64,000 nt of DNA from Neodiprion pinetum (Eukaryota; Arthropoda; Insecta; Hymenoptera; Diprionidae): assembly GCF_021155775.2 (NCBI RefSeq), contig NC_060236.1, forward strand, positions 33,442,548-33,506,547. Reading direction: 5' to 3'. This document shows, in pieces, positions 24,201 to 35,392 of the stretch. Position 1 is the stretch's first letter. Each line of letters opens with the position of its first letter. The position numbers and the translations under genes are program-made. The notes beneath the pieces are model-generated. The model searched no databases, was not told the origin of the DNA, and saw nothing but the letters and a program-made list of their open reading frames with translations.

Positions 24201-24660
24201 TAGTGGAGCGAAAAATGAAGGGGGATGGGAAGGAAGAGGACTGGAATCCGAGGAGAATAAGCGGCACGGGGAATAAGAAAAACGGTGGAGAAGACAAAGA
24301 AGGGAAAACATATCGCTCGAGACTTGATAGCGTAAAGTTGGAGTAAGGAAACGCGAGGATGCGCAGAGGTGAACCTGCGGTGAAACGCGGGTAGCTTTCC
24401 ATCAGGCAAATTGAATAGCATTTGCAGGCTGTTTCACTTGTAAACAGTCAGATGATAGATGATACATGAACTCCCTTTACTACCGAAGCGCCGGGCTGAG
24501 CTGCGGTTCGTTCCCTCGTCCTGCCGGCTACCGTCAGTTTCCTCTGCGGAAGGGGTAAGACCTCTTCGCGTAGCACTGAAAGAACTTATCTATCATCTCG
24601 GGATGAATTTATTCCCTCTTCCCAAGGTTATCGCTGTATACTTGCTACTTACGGCTATCT
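21299..24660. other. Non-coding stretch
   Basis: A G10 run lies at 22187-22196, a TA-rich tract at 22991-23008, and two homeodomain-type cores at 22938-22945 (TTAATTAA) and 22963-22970 (ATTAATTA). No open frame has recognisable protein features. Confidence 0.5.
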
Positions 24661-24704
24661 CTCTCGTTCTCTCACTCTCTCTCTCTCTCTCTCTCTTTCT
24701 CTCG
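24661..24704. repeat. CT-rich microsatellite
   Basis: CT repeat with a few interruptions. It inflates open frames on both strands here, including a 171-codon + strand frame that I do not accept. Confidence 0.85.
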
Positions 24705-24977
24705 TTCCCCCGGCTCGCCTGTCCGTCAAACGCCGTAAGGTCCGTTGAGTATAGCCAGAACGTGCATGTACTCACATCAATAAAGCGCAACAGACGTCGA
24801 TGGTTAATTCTACAGGACCGACACCCAACGCTGACTTCGGTGAATTTGAGTCGCCGGTTTAACTTTGAAATTATGAAATCACACATTTTCACCGACGAAT
24901 GTGTGAAGAAAGTCAATTGGACAACAGAAATAGTAAGCATATCCAACTTATTGGTTTCCAACGATCCTCACTAGCAA

Positions 24978-25293
24978 GGAAGGTATCTCAAGTCAAGGCA
25001 TGTCAAGGGGTGATTTGGCAGTTTGGGCCACAAGAACATAATATTTTTGAACCAATCCAACTGGAAAAGTTTTCTCCTAACGAGAAATGAAATATATAAT
25101 TTTCTCAACAAAGAAAAAAAAAAAAATACTGCCAAATAGCCCATTGGCATGCTTTACTTTGGAGGGCTGTGTCACCCCATTAAAGTGTTTAATGGCGGAT
25201 AAAAAGAAATACGTATCGCTTAGTTTTTAGTCTACTATGTTATAACATATTACAAAAAAATCAAATCGGAGAGCTCGACCTGAGATACCTTCC
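24978..25293. mobile_element. Family B fold-back element, copy 1 (internally deleted)
   Basis: Both ends read GGAAGGTATCTCA toward the centre. The right arm is complete and closely matches that of the 49826 copy (CGCTTAGTTTTTAGTCTAC, ATAACATATTACAAA). The left arm lacks roughly 100 bp just inside the terminus, jumping from AAGTC to AAGGCATGTCAAGG. The centre carries the shared ACCAATCCAACTGGAAAAG block. It has no coding capacity. No target duplication is evident. Confidence 0.75.
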
Positions 25294-26140
25294 GTGTAAG
25301 TATAACAAGTAGTCAGAATCCAACACATTAATGGGGGGTCAACGAAATGATATTCTTGTAAGAGCACTTTATGGTGAATCTCATGAGCCAGTTTTTAATC
25401 AACAAATTTCCTCCTTGCTCATCGAAGAGAAGTTTGCCGCTGCCAGCCATGAAGTTGGAGTCAAGTTATCAGGGTTATAGCAGGGAGTACGGGGGTCGGT
25501 AAGACATATAATAAGGGGAACAGAGGAAACTGAATCCTAATCTTGCGTGATTGTTAATTGCTCTACTATTACCAGGAGGAGTAATCTTAGATCTTTCTTG
25601 CTAACGATTCTCCTATTACTTGATTACGATCATTACACATCGTCGGGCCGGCAACACCACGACACATAGTTTGCTCTACTTCGATGCCTGCGCCTTGGTT
25701 GTACACGTTTCTCATGTAACACGTAACTCGCGGATCGTTTTCGGAGTCTTGGAAACTTCGCTGTCCACCACGAGCCGGATATTCGTATGCGGAATGGGCT
25801 TTACACTTCTCCATGATGTGTCAGAAAGCATACTCTGCTCTTCCCGTTCGCGGGTTTATGTATGCAGCATCGCGACGTAGGGAAGGAAGCGGCATGGATA
25901 TCTACAAAATAACCGCATAAGGTGAAACTTGATAACACCTTTTCCATCCTTTCATCCCACCTTTCCGTCATTCCGCGCTCTACGGCGTCTAGGCGTGGAA
26001 AAGTTTTATAATGTCGGTAAAACTCTCGGAATTTTGATCCACGTACAGTACAATGATATCAATGAACAGGAAGAAACTCTTCATGAATACAATGTTTTCA
26101 GTCTATGAAATATGGGCGCTGCATTTTATCAACTAATTTC
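25294..26140. other. Non-coding stretch
   Basis: No supported gene or repeat. It leads into the splice signal at 26182. Confidence 0.45.
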
Positions 26141-26182
26141 TGGATCCACTGATCAACCTCGGTGTCTTTTTGTCTGTTTCAG

Positions 26183-26241
26183 GTGAGTCTGAGTTCAGGT
26201 TCTATCCATTAAGATAACTAGTTTCCGTCCATCGACGCTTG
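26183..26241 (+). other. Candidate recursive splice site with RS-exon
   Basis: A branch-point-like CTAAT near 26142 and the pyrimidine tract GTCTTTTTGTCTGTTTCAG end at 26182. They are followed at once by GTGAGT (26183-26188), so an acceptor and a donor sit back to back. This is the known signature of a ratchet point in long insect introns. A second donor, TTGGTGAGTAA, begins at 26242 and would define a 59-nt RS-exon containing in-frame stops, as is usual for such exons. It implies + strand transcription across this region. This is inference from motif quality only. Confidence 0.4.
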
Positions 26242-27457
26242 GTGAGTAAAGTCCGATTCTCTAAGGCACCAGTGCCCAGCATTTCACATAAGGCGCTTCG
26301 TCTTTGGATTGATAAAAATCCGTATCAACCATGCGCGCGTCCCTTAGTTAGCAGGAACACGTTATGCCTCGCAAGGTATATATGAGAGGGAGTGCACTTA
26401 ACGGCGCGAGCGTGTGTGTCTTCGAGGAAGGGGTTGGTTGATGAGAATGCGAGGAGTAGACGCGCCGGGCGTAAGAGTTCGCCTGTAACGGTGGTCAACT
26501 CGTCTGCGCTGCTGTCTACTTCACACGAAAGAAACCAGATCCAATATTTCTCGGTACATTTCCATCGTGGTTCCTCCAGATACTCAAGAGCACCGTAGAT
26601 CAGGTACCAAAGTGGTAGGTCAATCAGCCGCCTCGGCAAACAACGAAAACTCCTCCAAACACAGCTGATCCGTATCGTCGCGATCGGACACCGTCGTCAT
26701 GATGGATGGAAGGTGATCAGTGGTGAAAAAAGTGCAAACATAACCGCTACGCGCCGATCTCTCAACCTTGTACATATTTTCTCGACAAAATTAACAACGT
26801 CGGTAGACGTTGGCATCCACTGGGCACGACGTGCAGACGGTAGGCACGATGTCTGCTGGCTGAGGAGGAGGAGGAGGAAGAGGAGATCGTCAAGTGCGCG
26901 AAGGGTTTCCATGCGAGGTGCAGCGGCAGGCAGGCATGCATGCATGCAGGTACACACATGGGTTCGTATAGCCTGTGTGCGCGGGTGCGAGACGGCACTA
27001 AAAAGGAGAGGCTCTCCGACCCTTTTTCCTTCCTTCCTTCCTTCCTTCCGGACGTCTCGATGTCCGGATCCCCGAGACGACTGAAGTCGCTTGTAATTTC
27101 CCTGGGCACACTTACGTGATCGATAAGTGGAGATGGGAGTAACCCAAGGTTTCAACTACTGTCTGAAAGTCAAACCGTCCGACTGCAGACCACTGCAGTG
27201 GCTGGTTCTACGATTCTCCAAACTTTGCAGAAAGCCACTTCCACGTCAGTCACCTCGCAATCCAGCCTTGGGAGTAACAAAAATTCACCACAGTTGAGTC
27301 GGCAGATCCCTTGAACTTCTGGTCTGGGCTTGAAGTACCTCGCGTCATCGCTCATGACCTCAGTCTAAGCGACGACCGACTCAGAGGTACACGGACACCT
27401 AACAAATAGCTGAATTTTGTTGTCCTTTTCGGTTTAAAAACTCCTCACTTGCCAGTT
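26242..27457. other. Non-coding stretch, GC-richer, simple repeats
   Basis: A GGA-rich tract lies around 26861-26886, GCATGCATGCATGC around 26936-26948, and (TCCT)n at 27027-27049. Overlapping open frames on both strands are products of these biased tracts. No recognised gene. Confidence 0.5.
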
Positions 27458-27850
27458 ATGTGTGAGTATCGATGGAATGATAAAAGGGGACTGCTGCTTT
27501 TTGTGACCCGAGAACACGCAGTGAATATCGGTGCACAGCTTGAGCCTACGCGGGGAGTTTTACGCGATGAAAAAGCATTATCGGCCTTTCAATCTAACGA
27601 CGCTCGAGCCGTCGTGCCCATCGCTGGTACGCCAGACTCTCCCGCACCTCGTATGTATCAGCTCACGCTGGGTTCTCTACCCCAGCACATGTTTACACGA
27701 GTCGGGGTGTTGGTTAGAACTGGTTCACGACCTCAAGGGTGCCGGAAATCGAGCACGCGTATCACTTATTCCGATTGGCTCGTGAAACGACTGCTAGACC
27801 TTCGTTCCTACGTACACACAAGTCAATCGATGCATGAAAATACACTCTGA
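27458..27850 (+). CDS. Unrecognised 130-residue open frame
   Basis: The first ATG of the open frame is at 27458 (MCEYRWNDKRG). The frame runs 130 codons to a TGA at 27848. It has balanced composition, few low-complexity tracts and GC-leaning codons, which is why it is listed. I recognise no domain, signal peptide or membrane segment. An acceptor-like TTGCCAG lies just upstream (27448-27454), so it could be an internal or terminal exon rather than a complete protein. A second + strand frame (27531-27785) is open across much of the same DNA, which weakens the case. A chance frame is the more likely explanation. Confidence 0.12.
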   Translation: MCEYRWNDKRGLLLFVTREHAVNIGAQLEPTRGVLRDEKALSAFQSNDARAVVPIAGTPDSPAPRMYQLTLGSLPQHMFTRVGVLVRTGSRPQGCRKSSTRITYSDWLVKRLLDLRSYVHTSQSMHENTL

Positions 27851-30800
27851 AGGTATACGGCTGATAAGAGAGGATCGGGGGGGAGGATACACATGCGGAC
27901 GGTGGGAACGACGCATGGTCTGGTAACGAGCTGATTAGCCTTGGAATAGGGATCCGAAAAAGTGTATCGAATCTTGGATGGGTATGAAAAGAACTGAAAT
28001 GAGTTCTTGTACTGTGAACCGAAGATTCACATACATGAAGCGTTGTACGGTATATTATCCCGAAAGAATTCCAAGTGTAGGCTTGATGAGAGGTGGAGGG
28101 AAACGCCAGAGTTAACTCGGTGGTAATCTGGTGGAATAAAGTTGGTCGAATGGTCTGGTGGGTTGTAAAGTACTCGAGTGCACGAGAGAAAATTTTAGGC
28201 CGAAGTAGTTCCGGCGCGGTGTAAACTTTTCAAGCCAGATGTTTAACCGTGGCTAATGTATAAAGTTTGAATATGTATTTGAATGACTCGGAGTGAGGTT
28301 TTGAATACCAATTGCACGATATATATCACCGGCGCTACCTGATCATCAATCGCTCGAACCTCGGTCCTGAAGCACAGAATCTCGGTAGGACGAATTGTCG
28401 GTTCGAAAGATTTGAACTCGGAACGGCGTGAGATTAGCTCTTGTTCTTGAGAGGTTACAGAGTTCACTGCAATGCGAAGTTGAACAGCGAGTCGTCGCGT
28501 CGGTTCTCAGTCCGCGGGTAAAGACTTGTAGGTCGTGAAGTAATAAAGTTTCGAATACTTACGGCGAGGGCAATAGGATATTGGAAGATCGGTGAGCGGA
28601 GGAAGGAAAAGGTAGAGCCGAGGTTAACCGGAGGTGAGAGGCGAGAGGGACGGTTTGTATAAATCGAGAGGTAAGTTCTGCCCGGGTAAATTTTTCACTC
28701 GCCCGGCTATCCCCGGTGGGCATTATATTCCGGGCTGGGTGCAGGAGCAGGACCAGGACGAGGAGGAGGTACGGAGGACGGAGAAGGTTGTTCGAGTGCT
28801 TTATGACGCGTGAAAATTTTCCCCACCTCCAATCCCTCTCCTCTTCACTCCTATATACCCCACTTCAAAGTCTTAGGACAAGGCGCGCGCGATATAGAGG
28901 CCTTGGGTTTGTGGGAGTCTCGCTTGCTACCCTGGGATAAGACTTCAGGGGGCCCCCAAAGTGTCTTAAGAGCACGGAGAACAGGGATAGGGTTACGCCT
29001 CGGACCGTCGTCGCAGCCTTACCTCGCAGTAGCGCCTCGGGTTACCGTCTCTCGCGCCTCCGAGCTACCAAGGATTTTTGGACGGCGGCCTCTTTCTCCT
29101 TTCATCCACGGGGTCCCCCTTCTCACTGCCACGTTGCCTTCAATCCTGGCTCCGCGTCTCTTCTTCTTCTTCTTCTCCTCCTCCTCCTCTTTCTCATTCT
29201 AGTCTTTGGCCTATCTTTTGTTTTTCGTATAACGGCTGGTTATAGGCGCCGATGCCGATGGTGTTGCTTCTGCCTCCCGCATCGTCGCGGTCTTACCTAC
29301 CTTCCACCGAACGGAAGTTCACGCGCAGGTACTCACTTCACGTCAACACGTACCTACCTACCTTATACACCTACCGGCCCTCTGTTGGCTCTCTGTATGC
29401 TCGATTCAACCAGAGTTGAGCAATTATAACGGTCTGTAAGGATTCGGAATTCTCTAAGGTATACAGAGTGTGCGTTATGTAAGCGGCTGGATACCACGTA
29501 AAATCATGAAAAGCCACCCCACGAAGAAAAATTCAGTATGACCTAAAGACAAAACGCGTGCGTCATATTTTCACATATTTTAAAAGACTCGTGTCCGCTT
29601 GAATTTTTCTCTTTAAAAAATGTCTCAACTGGTACGGTGGTTCAAATTTATCCACAGAAGTATCGTTTTCTCAATATTCTAAGTTCAGGTGATTTTGTTA
29701 TAAGTTATGTATCTTTTTCACATTTTAGAATCAGATTATACGGAATTTTGCCTCATTGAAATAAGGTCGCATGAATTAATTCCTGAAGCAATAGAGAAAA
29801 TCTTCGTCACTTCGGTATTGAAACAATCGCTTATTCATCTCTCATCATTTCTGTACAAAAATTTCAGGTTAAGGTTCGGGAATTTCCCGCCTGCGCTAGA
29901 GGATGCGCGTTTTGATTTAGATGGTAACCTCTATAATAAACAGCAGCGTGTCATTGGAGCTAAAGTTTCCAACGATCGTAGCGAAAAAGGAAAAATATAA
30001 ATAACTAAAATTATCACTTTTACAGATAATACCGCAAAAGAATTTCCGCGCTGTAGGAAATAAGGTATGACGCTAAAAAACAGCTGAAACACGCATTGAA
30101 ACGAAACTTTTACTCCATGAAATTAAATTGATTACGTGGAAACGGTAATAAAAAACTTCAAAATATATTTTAATTGTTGCTAACAATACTACATTAAGTA
30201 ATGGTACTAATGCTGTCGATAATTAGTATACTGTCACCAAACGGCCAAGACGAATTCTTGTTATAGTACGTATTATTCATTATTTTGAATCAGCTCAGTA
30301 GTTTTCGAAATATCTAGACGAATATTCAGAATCGATATTACTAAAATCCGACATATCGATTACCAAATTGACGAAAGTAATCTAATTTATCGATTTTCAG
30401 AATCGGTTCTTTTATTTTCTCGCATCACTAATCTGGACGCCGCGGTTATTCAACGCGCGCGTTTATCTCTTCGCGGCGAAACACCCTGTATATAAATCTT
30501 GGACTGAGCCAAGCCGGCGTTGCTGCAGCATTGCAAGAAATGCTGCATGCGTACTGTACATCACCGTGGTACGGGTAGGTACGTTTATACCGATGCTCCT
30601 TTGGGATTCTGCGACCTTTCAGTGCCGCGAGAAGAGACTGCTGATGGTTTTGCTACCTCGCATATGTGTGGCTTCTGCAGAGTATAGCAATCCGCGAATT
30701 CATGTACGCGAAGCACTTGATCAGCGAAGCGAAATATTACGACGTATTACCGTTGAGTGAAAAAAAAATAAATAAAAACTCTGCGATGATATGGGCGAGT

Positions 30801-31383
30801 TGCGCATACAATTTGATGTATATGTTCTCGACGTTTTTGAGGTTAGGTACATACATCGCGGATGGTTGGTTGCCCTGGCAAACAACGGCTCTCGGTTTTT
30901 AGAGCATGCGCATTGCATTCAAGTAGACGACGGAGCGTGCGGTTGTTAGGAATTCACTTTAAAGGAATAGTGGGAAGGAAAAAAGGATGGCATTAGGAAT
31001 ATTCAGTATCCATTCTTCACGATTTTTCACCATTTTCTTGGAGTCTTGAGGACACCTAGATACGTTTCTTCTCTGATTTTACTTCCGTATACCGATTATC
31101 TTTGAATTTACAAAAAGGAAGGTCGAAAAAAATGGTGTATAGTTAACGCTACCAAGAATAGGCATGAATTTGGCATCCGTCTGTAAGTTCACATAAAAGC
31201 ACGCGTGTGCAGCTTCCTTGCGAGTTTTCTTCCCTTCGGATAAATTACGCCACTTAGAGATTAGGCGCTTTGGGACACGGACTTCTCTCTCGGGGTAGCA
31301 GAAAGGTATTTTCCCTGCCTACGGGGCGGAAAATGTCGAGGAGTGAATTTCACCGGTCTGCTGTATCACATACGCATACACAC

Positions 31384-31387
<4 letters not shown>
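27851..31387. other. Non-coding stretch
   Basis: A strong donor-like GAGGTAAGT lies at 28668-28676 on the + strand. A donor-like site on the minus strand (complement of ACTTAC, 28557-28562) closes a 54-codon open stretch starting at 28723. Neither has a partner exon. A TTC/CTC tract lies at 29160-29192. The frame at 29707-30000 (97 codons) is AT-rich and unrecognised. Confidence 0.45.

Positions 31388-31438
<51 letters not shown>
31388..31438. repeat. (AT)n microsatellite, 51 bp
   Basis: Uninterrupted AT dinucleotide run. Confidence 0.95.
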
Positions 31439-31439
<1 letters not shown>

Positions 31440-32383
31440 GTGACTAAACGCAAGAGCGTCATTCTTTCCTTGGAAATATACTTACGTGACGCGATTTGTT
31501 TTCATCTTTTATTCACAAACTCCCTCGCTGTGTATTTCTTGAGTGGTTGGTTGTCTTTTTTCTCTGTTGTTTTTTTTTTCAAACTATTTTTTCGGATAAT
31601 TTTATTCCTCGTTTGACTGCCTGTTTATCTTCCACGAACAGATCGTAAATTCGATCCGACACTTTTTCAGCCGTGGTTCAAAAATCGAGAAACTGCTTTT
31701 TTTCTCTTCTTGGCATTCATTTGTCACACATTTATACGACATACATGCCGTGGTCGATATTCCTTGGGCTAGAATGAAAAATAAATTACCCTAAATTTTG
31801 TTGATTCTTGTGATATTTTTCAGTGATTTAGACCCGGGTTAGCTCCAGGCGTGTTCGCGTAACTATAAATAGAGCGACACACCCGGGGGGTATAATTTAA
31901 GGGGTAAATGGGGTGCACTGAGTCGGGTTTCGCGGGGGTTAAATCGGTCAGGAAAAATCGTGGGCGGCGTTATTCTAATGTTAAAAGTCGCGGAAGGAAA
32001 TTTAGGCGCGGATCCCAGCGGTGAAAGCGTGTGAGTGTGCATAACATCCAGGAAAGAATCGCGCACACGTCGCAAGCTCATGTATGCGCACATTTTGTAC
32101 AAAATCTCGCGTGCGAAGATGAAAAAGGACGAGAATAATAAAAAGGTGTGAAGAATTTTCATTCTTACTTGATCTGGACCCGCGTATATATATAAAGTCG
32201 AGCTGAGCAGCAAAATGAGACGGAATTAACGACGCGACGCTGCTGCTGCTGCATTGCGGTTACGGGGAAAATTCTCGTGTACATACAAACTCTGTGGTGT
32301 ATGTGTATTTAACCGGCACCGTTTTACACTTTCGATAAAATAAAATAACGCCGTTCTTGACGTCATTACATAAGCTGTAACAG
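31439..32383. other. Non-coding stretch
   Basis: No gene, RNA gene or inverted repeat recognised. Confidence 0.5.
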
Positions 32384-32967
32384 TTAACCCTTTACGGCAC
32401 AGCATCTCATATGTGAGAAACCTTTATTAAATCGGTTATTCGAGATTTACATTCAATTTTCGATACATCGCTGTCATTTTTTTTTGCATCATTGGACTTC
32501 CAAGTTGTCAATGCCAGCTTGTTTTGAGAGCGATTATCATGATGAGCGCTATTAATAAACAAAGTGTTGAAAATGCCTCTTTTTACAGAACAAATGTAAT
32601 TCTAAGAAGGTTATGAGCAACTCGGCAATCTTGGGCTTATGGGGTCGCTAGAAAGCAATCCGATGTCAAAGTTCCAAAATTCAAGATGTTGGATCCAATA
32701 TGGCGGACTGATAATGTAAAAATTGATTCTATTCGCTTCAAATTTATTTTTTGGGGATTTTCGGGGTCGTATTTAGTGACCCAAAAAACTCCTGAGTGTG
32801 AATTTTCGAGCCATTCCGAAGACTTTCACATTTTCAGTCCGCCATTTTGAATTTTGAAAATTTGTAAGTTCTGGCCTCATTTTTGAAATCACTGACCTCG
32901 AGAATCCTTGTATACTCAGTTTCAAGGAGTTTGACTGCAAGGAAAAATGTATGCTTCAAAGGGTTAA
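32384..32967. mobile_element. piggyBac-type non-autonomous element, 576 bp plus TTAA duplications
   Basis: TTAA (32384-32387) is followed by CCCTTTACGG. At the other end AAGGG is followed by TTAA (32964-32967). TTAA duplication with CCC...GGG termini and a CCCTTT/AAAGGG inverted repeat is the hallmark of piggyBac-like elements. The interior has no transposase frame. It contains a second inverted block: AAAATTCAAGATG...ATGGCGGACTG near 32675-32710, mirrored near 32840-32865. It must have been mobilised by an enzyme encoded elsewhere. Confidence 0.65.
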
Positions 32968-33974
32968 AGAATTTTGTAGAGATATTACTCAACGATGGCT
33001 AAATTATATTTAGAACAAAGTAGAGGTATATCTGATTACCAGTTAAAGAAAAAATACTAAGACAACATGGCGCTGTAAACAGCCTGTCTTTAATATGCAT
33101 GAGAAAAATTAAGAGAGCCAGAATATTCGTGAACATATTTGAATGCTTGTCATATTACAAAGGTATAAGGTAAACCGTGAAAATTTTGGAACTGCTCTTT
33201 CATTTCATTCGATCATGAATAACAGCGTTTGCAAAGTTTACTATTTGTAATGCTCGATTTTTTTCTCTTTTTTTTTTATGCATAGCAAAATTTGCATCTT
33301 TGAATACGAAAATTCAAAGAAGGAAATATATGTATACATCAATCCAGAAAAGAAGATTTAAATAAATCGAAGATAAACGGGAATTTTTAAAGCTCACAAA
33401 TCTTGAGGCTAGTATCGTGTACGTCTTCAGCACAAATCGGAATCATGAAGAATTTTTCAACCGAAAATCCGCGAGGACGTTTTTATAATACACTTTGTGC
33501 TATACATCGTTCGAGAGAGACGGAAAAAAAAAACGCGAAAACGGAAAGGATCGAATGAAAAAAGGAATAAATCCTTACGTCAGCACCCGGACTTCGACGC
33601 TTTGAGGCGGGGAACGCGTGAGGATCGGACTTTGTAAAAATGCCAGGCGAGCACCAGAAATTGGTCGAGGTGGGCTGCACGGCTACAGTGTTATACGGTC
33701 AATGGGACGATGAGGAGGTGGAGGAATAAAAGGAAGAGAAAAAAGGACAAGGATAATATAATATACGGGACAAACTGAACTCGGTCACCTGGAGATAATT
33801 TCGTTTTGTTGAAAATCCAGTCGCGAGAAGCACTCGAAGCGAAGGAAGAGTAGAAGGGTGTTGAATATAAAAAATTTAAGACAGTAAAAAAAACTTTCAT
33901 AATTTATAATATCTGAGAGCGGTGTTTAGAGGTGGATGTTTTAGGATATTGGAAACTCTTTATTTTTTGATGTT
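32968..33974. other. Non-coding stretch
   Basis: ACATGGCGCTG at about 33066-33076 is the first of several ATGGCG-bearing motifs leading toward 34.8 kb. No gene recognised. Confidence 0.45.
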
Positions 33975-34254
33975 TATCACAACATGGCGACAGGCGGAGA
34001 GAGCGTTCTTTTCTTTGTTTGTCTGCCAGGTTAGCCAACTTATATCTAGGGAATAAACTGGGAACTCAACCTATCGCTAGACGTAAAAATACTGCTGCAC
34101 TATAAAAGCTTTGTTGCTCTGATATAACAAACTCTTGGTTTTAACGCGTGTATCACAACATGGCGATAGGCGGAGAGAGCGCTCTTTTTTTTTTGTGTAC
34201 CTGTAAAGTTATCTAACTTATATCTAGGGAACAAAGTAGGAACTAAACCTATTG
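33975..34254. repeat. Tandem duplication, 176-bp period
   Basis: 33975-34076 and 34151-34254 are close direct copies. Both begin TATCACAACATGGCGA and carry AGGCGGAGAGAGCG and ACTTATATCTAGGGAA. The pieces between the matching cores are more diverged, though an AACTCTT-type block precedes both copies. The conserved part includes an ATGGCG (YY1/Pho-type) site in each unit. Confidence 0.8.
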
Positions 34255-34475
34255 GGATTGTCATTTTGCAATGCATCATCTGGTGAAAAAAAAAATAAAT
34301 AAAACTAATGCAACCAGCCTGACAGCTGACTTTTAACCCTGTTTTTTTCCCTGTGGATGGTAGAACAGGTATATTATTGATTATGTTTAATTACTTTATG
34401 TGAAATGAATAGTTTGAAACCCTGAGACTTACGATTTGCCTCCATTAAAATGTAAAACTTAGGTTATGTGGTGAT
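34255..34475. other. Non-coding spacer
   Basis: AT-rich sequence between the duplication and the promoter-like region. Confidence 0.4.
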
Positions 34476-34818
34476 AAAATGGCGCTGACATCCAAGCTCT
34501 GACGTCATGAGAATATTTTTCAATAGTTAGACATAAAGATATCGTAGTATGAACAAAGCTCGGTTGCCGATCGGCTGGCGTTGAGTGGTCAGTTTCACAG
34601 AAAACTCCCGGTATGTGAGCACGGTATTTTGTTGCTCACGATGCGAGAATCGGATAGTCATTTTCGTTCAACACTGTATGTAACGTTAGATGCGAGGTAG
34701 AGCCTGTAACGTATCAAGCCGGACGTGTATATGCAGAGGTACGAAGGTATAAATGGCGATGCCCCGTGGCGTTTGCGGAATACCTGCCGCATTTACCTGT
34801 AATTTTCTCATGCCAGCC
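34476..34818 (+). promoter_or_regulatory. Promoter-like region upstream of the 34819 frame
   Basis: In order it holds AAAATGGCG (34476-34484, YY1/Pho-type), TGACGTCA (34500-34507, CRE-type), TCAGTTT (34589-34595, a good insect initiator) and TATAAAT (34748-34754). A TATA box at 34748 would place a start near 34778, about 40 nt before the ATG. Alternatively the initiator at 34591 would give a leader of about 228 nt. The presence of each motif is seen directly. That they work together is inference. Confidence 0.3.
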
Positions 34819-34932
34819 ATGGCAGACGACAATGAGAGTGCGTGGTGGATCAGTGCGTTCGTTTTCGGTCCTGGTAATTCTGTAATAACTATATTTATCC
34901 TTTGGTGCCTTTGCCGCGTGCCGGGTAAGTAA
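34819..34932 (+). CDS. Candidate 37-residue membrane peptide or first coding exon
   Basis: The ATG lies in a very good initiation context (GCCAGCCATGGCA). Residues 1-8 (MADDNESA) are acidic and polar. Residues from about 14 to 32 are hydrophobic and end in a cysteine-containing WCLCR, so a single membrane-spanning helix is plausible. After 35 full codons a strong donor follows (CCGG|GTAAGTAA, GT at 34925), so the frame could continue by splicing in phase 1. If unspliced, it stops two codons later at TAA, giving a 37-residue peptide. No family is recognised. The upstream TATA, initiator and CRE-type motifs fit a gene start. Two minus-strand frames overlap but lack such support. It could still be chance. 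Confidence 0.3.
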   Translation: MADDNESAWWISAFVFGPGNSVITIFILWCLCRVPGK

Positions 34933-35167
34933 TTCACCGATGGATCGAACGCGTGTGTATATCCATTCCGCATGGAATTCCTCCTCTTTGTGAAATCGTC
35001 TTCTTATAAACTTCTTGCCTTTCACTTCTTTACCGCATTGTAGATGTAATTCAAGATCCGAAACAAGAGCAATGAGCGTCTGTAAATCACCTTATACAAT
35101 TTGCCCGACTCAAGGTATCGGATTATTTCTCCTTACACACGAAGAATGGAAGTCAAGTGAATGCAAA

Positions 35168-35384
35168 ACGAGGTTGAAGTTGGTAACGTTGACGTGACGA
35201 AACGTCAAGGTAAAAATCATCACTTTCCAATTTCAGAATGATTTTGAAAGAGTTCAGTTTTAACAATATGTCCACGTTTCTGCTTCATTACCGTTCACTC
35301 AACGTCAGACAATCCTAAAGTTGCGAAAGAACTATTTTTCCTAAACACTCATTGTTACGCTAACGTTACTAAATTCAGCCTCGT
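35168..35384. mobile_element. Family A MITE, copy 3 (217 bp), perfect 8-bp duplication
   Basis: The left terminus is ACGAGGTTGAAGTTGGTAAC. The right terminus read on the minus strand is ACGAGGCTGAATTTAGTAAC. The 8-bp target duplication is perfect: AATGCAAA at 35160-35167 and 35385-35392. Because the next base is also A on both sides, a 9-bp reading is possible. The comparison with the other two copies favours 8. It is non-coding and the best preserved copy of the family. Confidence 0.9.
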
Positions 35385-35392
35385 AATGCAAA

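Noticed and set aside
24459..24974. 171-codon + strand open frame
   Set aside because: Its middle is translated CT microsatellite (alternating Ser-Leu), a minus-strand frame is open over the same DNA, and it has no recognisable domain.
26697..27155. 152-codon minus-strand open frame and overlapping + frames
   Set aside because: Spans GGA and TCCT simple repeats that keep all frames open. No domain is seen.
28559..28723. Minus-strand 54-codon frame ending at a donor-like site
   Set aside because: Frame and donor coincide, but codons are biased by local composition, the ATG context is poor and no partner exon is visible.
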